From Candidatus Sericytochromatia bacterium (GTDB lineage Bacteria; Cyanobacteriota; Sericytochromatia; UBA7694; JACMQJ01), in NCBI GenBank assembly GCA_014377055.1, contig JACMQJ010000190.1:1-7401 (forward strand): DNA of 7,401 nt, in the 5' to 3' direction. Shown in pieces: positions 6,880 to 7,401 of this stretch; the first letter of the stretch is position 1; each line of letters opens with the position of its first letter. The notes beneath the pieces are model-generated. The model was not told where the DNA came from. It was given only the letters and a program-made list of their open reading frames with translations, and did not search any database. The position numbers and the translations under genes were made by a program.

Positions 6880-6908
6880 TTAACTATCGGTTACAAATAT
6901 TGTAAAAT
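6880..6908 (+). promoter_or_regulatory. Candidate sigma-70 promoter for the lipoprotein gene
   Basis: TTAACT (6880-6885, 4 of 6 matches to TTGACA), a 17-base spacer, then TAAAAT (6903-6908, 5 of 6). Transcription would start near 6915, about 29 bases before ATG 6944. The spacing is ideal, but AT-rich background makes chance matches common. Confidence 0.45.
6891..6905. promoter_or_regulatory. Dyad TTACAA-ATA-TTGTAA, possible operator
   Basis: A perfect 6-bp inverted repeat with a 3-base centre overlaps the spacer and the first bases of the candidate -10 box of the lipoprotein promoter. A protein bound here would block RNA polymerase. The binder is unknown. The half-site resembles the TTTACA octamers elsewhere in the same intergenic region. 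Confidence 0.4.
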
Positions 6909-6943
6909 TAAGTTACTGAAAATTCTTTATTCTAAAATTAAAT

Positions 6944-7401
6944 ATGAAAATAAGCAACTTAAAAAACTTTCTAAAAATTATATTTTTAATTTTAATTATT
7001 TCATCCATAATATCTTGCGGAGAAAAAAAACTAAAAACTGATACCAATTATTCAATTGAAGTCGCCAAAGTAGTTGGACAAGCTACATCTGGAACAATAC
7101 CACCAAATGCACAAATAACAGTTAGATTTGTTTCACCTATTGTCGACAAAAAAGAAACTAAAAAAGACTTAAGCAGTTACATTCTATCATTTAGTCCAAA
7201 AATTAATGGTAAAATTCAATGGAAAGATGAAAGAACTTTAATATTTATTCCAGAAAAAGAATTACCATTAAATACTAAATACTCTGCAAGCTTAGATCTA
7301 ACTAAAATAGTTGATGCAGAAAAATACCCTGAGCTAAAAAACTTTGATTTTGATTTTAAAACTACAAATAGAGAAATAACCAATTTAGTTGGAGATTTTG
7401 A
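6944..7401 (+). CDS. Alpha-2-macroglobulin-like lipoprotein, N-terminal 152 residues (3' end outside window)
   Basis: An open frame from ATG 6944 runs off the window end. The N-terminus has Lys residues, a hydrophobic core and the lipobox IISC, with Cys25 the likely lipidated residue. The residues after it are GEKK rather than Asp at +2, which fits outer-membrane sorting in enterics. Residues about 39-145 form an Ig-like/MG1-type domain. They contain TSGTIPPNAQITVRF, the FSPKINGKIQWKDERTLIFIP segment and LPLNTKYSASLDL. This pattern is typical of the start of bacterial alpha-2-macroglobulins, notably those I recall from Bacteroidota. Full proteins are usually 1500-2000 residues and trap attacking proteases, often beside a PBP1C gene. 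Whether a thioester CxEQ motif exists cannot be seen. Other large Ig-like lipoproteins remain possible. No clear Shine-Dalgarno precedes the start. Confidence 0.78.
   Translation, partial: MKISNLKNFLKIIFLILIISSIISCGEKKLKTDTNYSIEVAKVVGQATSGTIPPNAQITVRFVSPIVDKKETKKDLSSYILSFSPKINGKIQWKDERTLIFIPEKELPLNTKYSASLDLTKIVDAEKYPELKNFDFDFKTTNREITNLVGDF

Larger units (their letters stand above)
6646..6943. other. Divergent intergenic region between response regulator and alpha-2-macroglobulin lipoprotein
   Basis: Nearly 300 bases without a credible ORF on either strand. It must hold outward promoters for both flanking genes. A plausible one is visible for the plus-strand gene (6880-6908) but none with a good -35 for the regulator. 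It contains several TTTACA-type octamers (minus 6692-6685, plus 6734-6741, plus 6890-6897, minus 6906-6899), one dyad and one direct repeat. No tRNA or terminator is seen. Confidence 0.6.

Noticed and set aside
1..7401. CRISPR array, insertion sequence with transposase, or phage genes
   Set aside because: No regularly spaced repeats, no transposase or phage-like reading frame, and no terminal repeats around a gene were found.

Overview
The window is strongly AT-rich and comes from a Gram-negative-type (diderm) bacterium. The signs are a lipoprotein signal, an outer-membrane polysaccharide exporter and a type IV pilus ATPase. Lineage cannot be fixed from this sequence. The response regulator's DNA-binding domain (PP-TG-PE..R.HIKN.R motif) resembles cyanobacterial and Melainabacteria-type regulators. 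The partial glyoxalase ends like proteins I associate with Alphaproteobacteria, and the alpha-2-macroglobulin N-terminus resembles Bacteroidota proteins. These are impressions from memory, not search results. A non-photosynthetic cyanobacterial relative (Melainabacteria/Vampirovibrionia) is one reasonable guess.

Layout. On the plus strand, 1-144 is the 3' end of a glyoxalase/VOC gene. It converges on a block of minus-strand genes that are transcribed from right to left. These are an OmpR-type response regulator (6633-5920); a terminator hairpin with a T9 tail; a PilT-like ATPase with an unusual acidic N-terminal half (5779-3491), ending in a 17-bp perfect hairpin; a structured intergenic element (3331-3435); and then a tight operon. 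The operon is acyl-CoA thioesterase (3210-2716), periplasmic polysaccharide export protein of the Wza/OPX type (2710-1397) and a Wzz-type chain-length/co-polymerase protein (1395-182). Spacings in the operon are 5 and 1 nt. To the right, a roughly 300-bp divergent intergenic region separates the response regulator from the start of a plus-strand lipoprotein. That lipoprotein is recognisable as the N-terminus of a bacterial alpha-2-macroglobulin and is cut off by the window end.

Functional picture. Most genes concern the cell surface: polysaccharide export (OPX and Wzz), a pilus retraction-type ATPase, and a periplasmic protease-trap lipoprotein. A response regulator lies next to the pilus gene. 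The most notable observation is that the Wzz-type gene is broken into two frames exactly at a nine-T run (A9 on the plus strand, 1287-1295). The upstream frame encodes the missing first membrane helix. This could be phase variation, slippage, decay or a sequencing error. The second notable feature is the PilT-like protein. It carries about 180 very acidic residues plus a domain with a Cys-x5-Cys and a His-x4-His pair before an otherwise intact PilT motor, in which the usual AIRNLIRE motif is changed.
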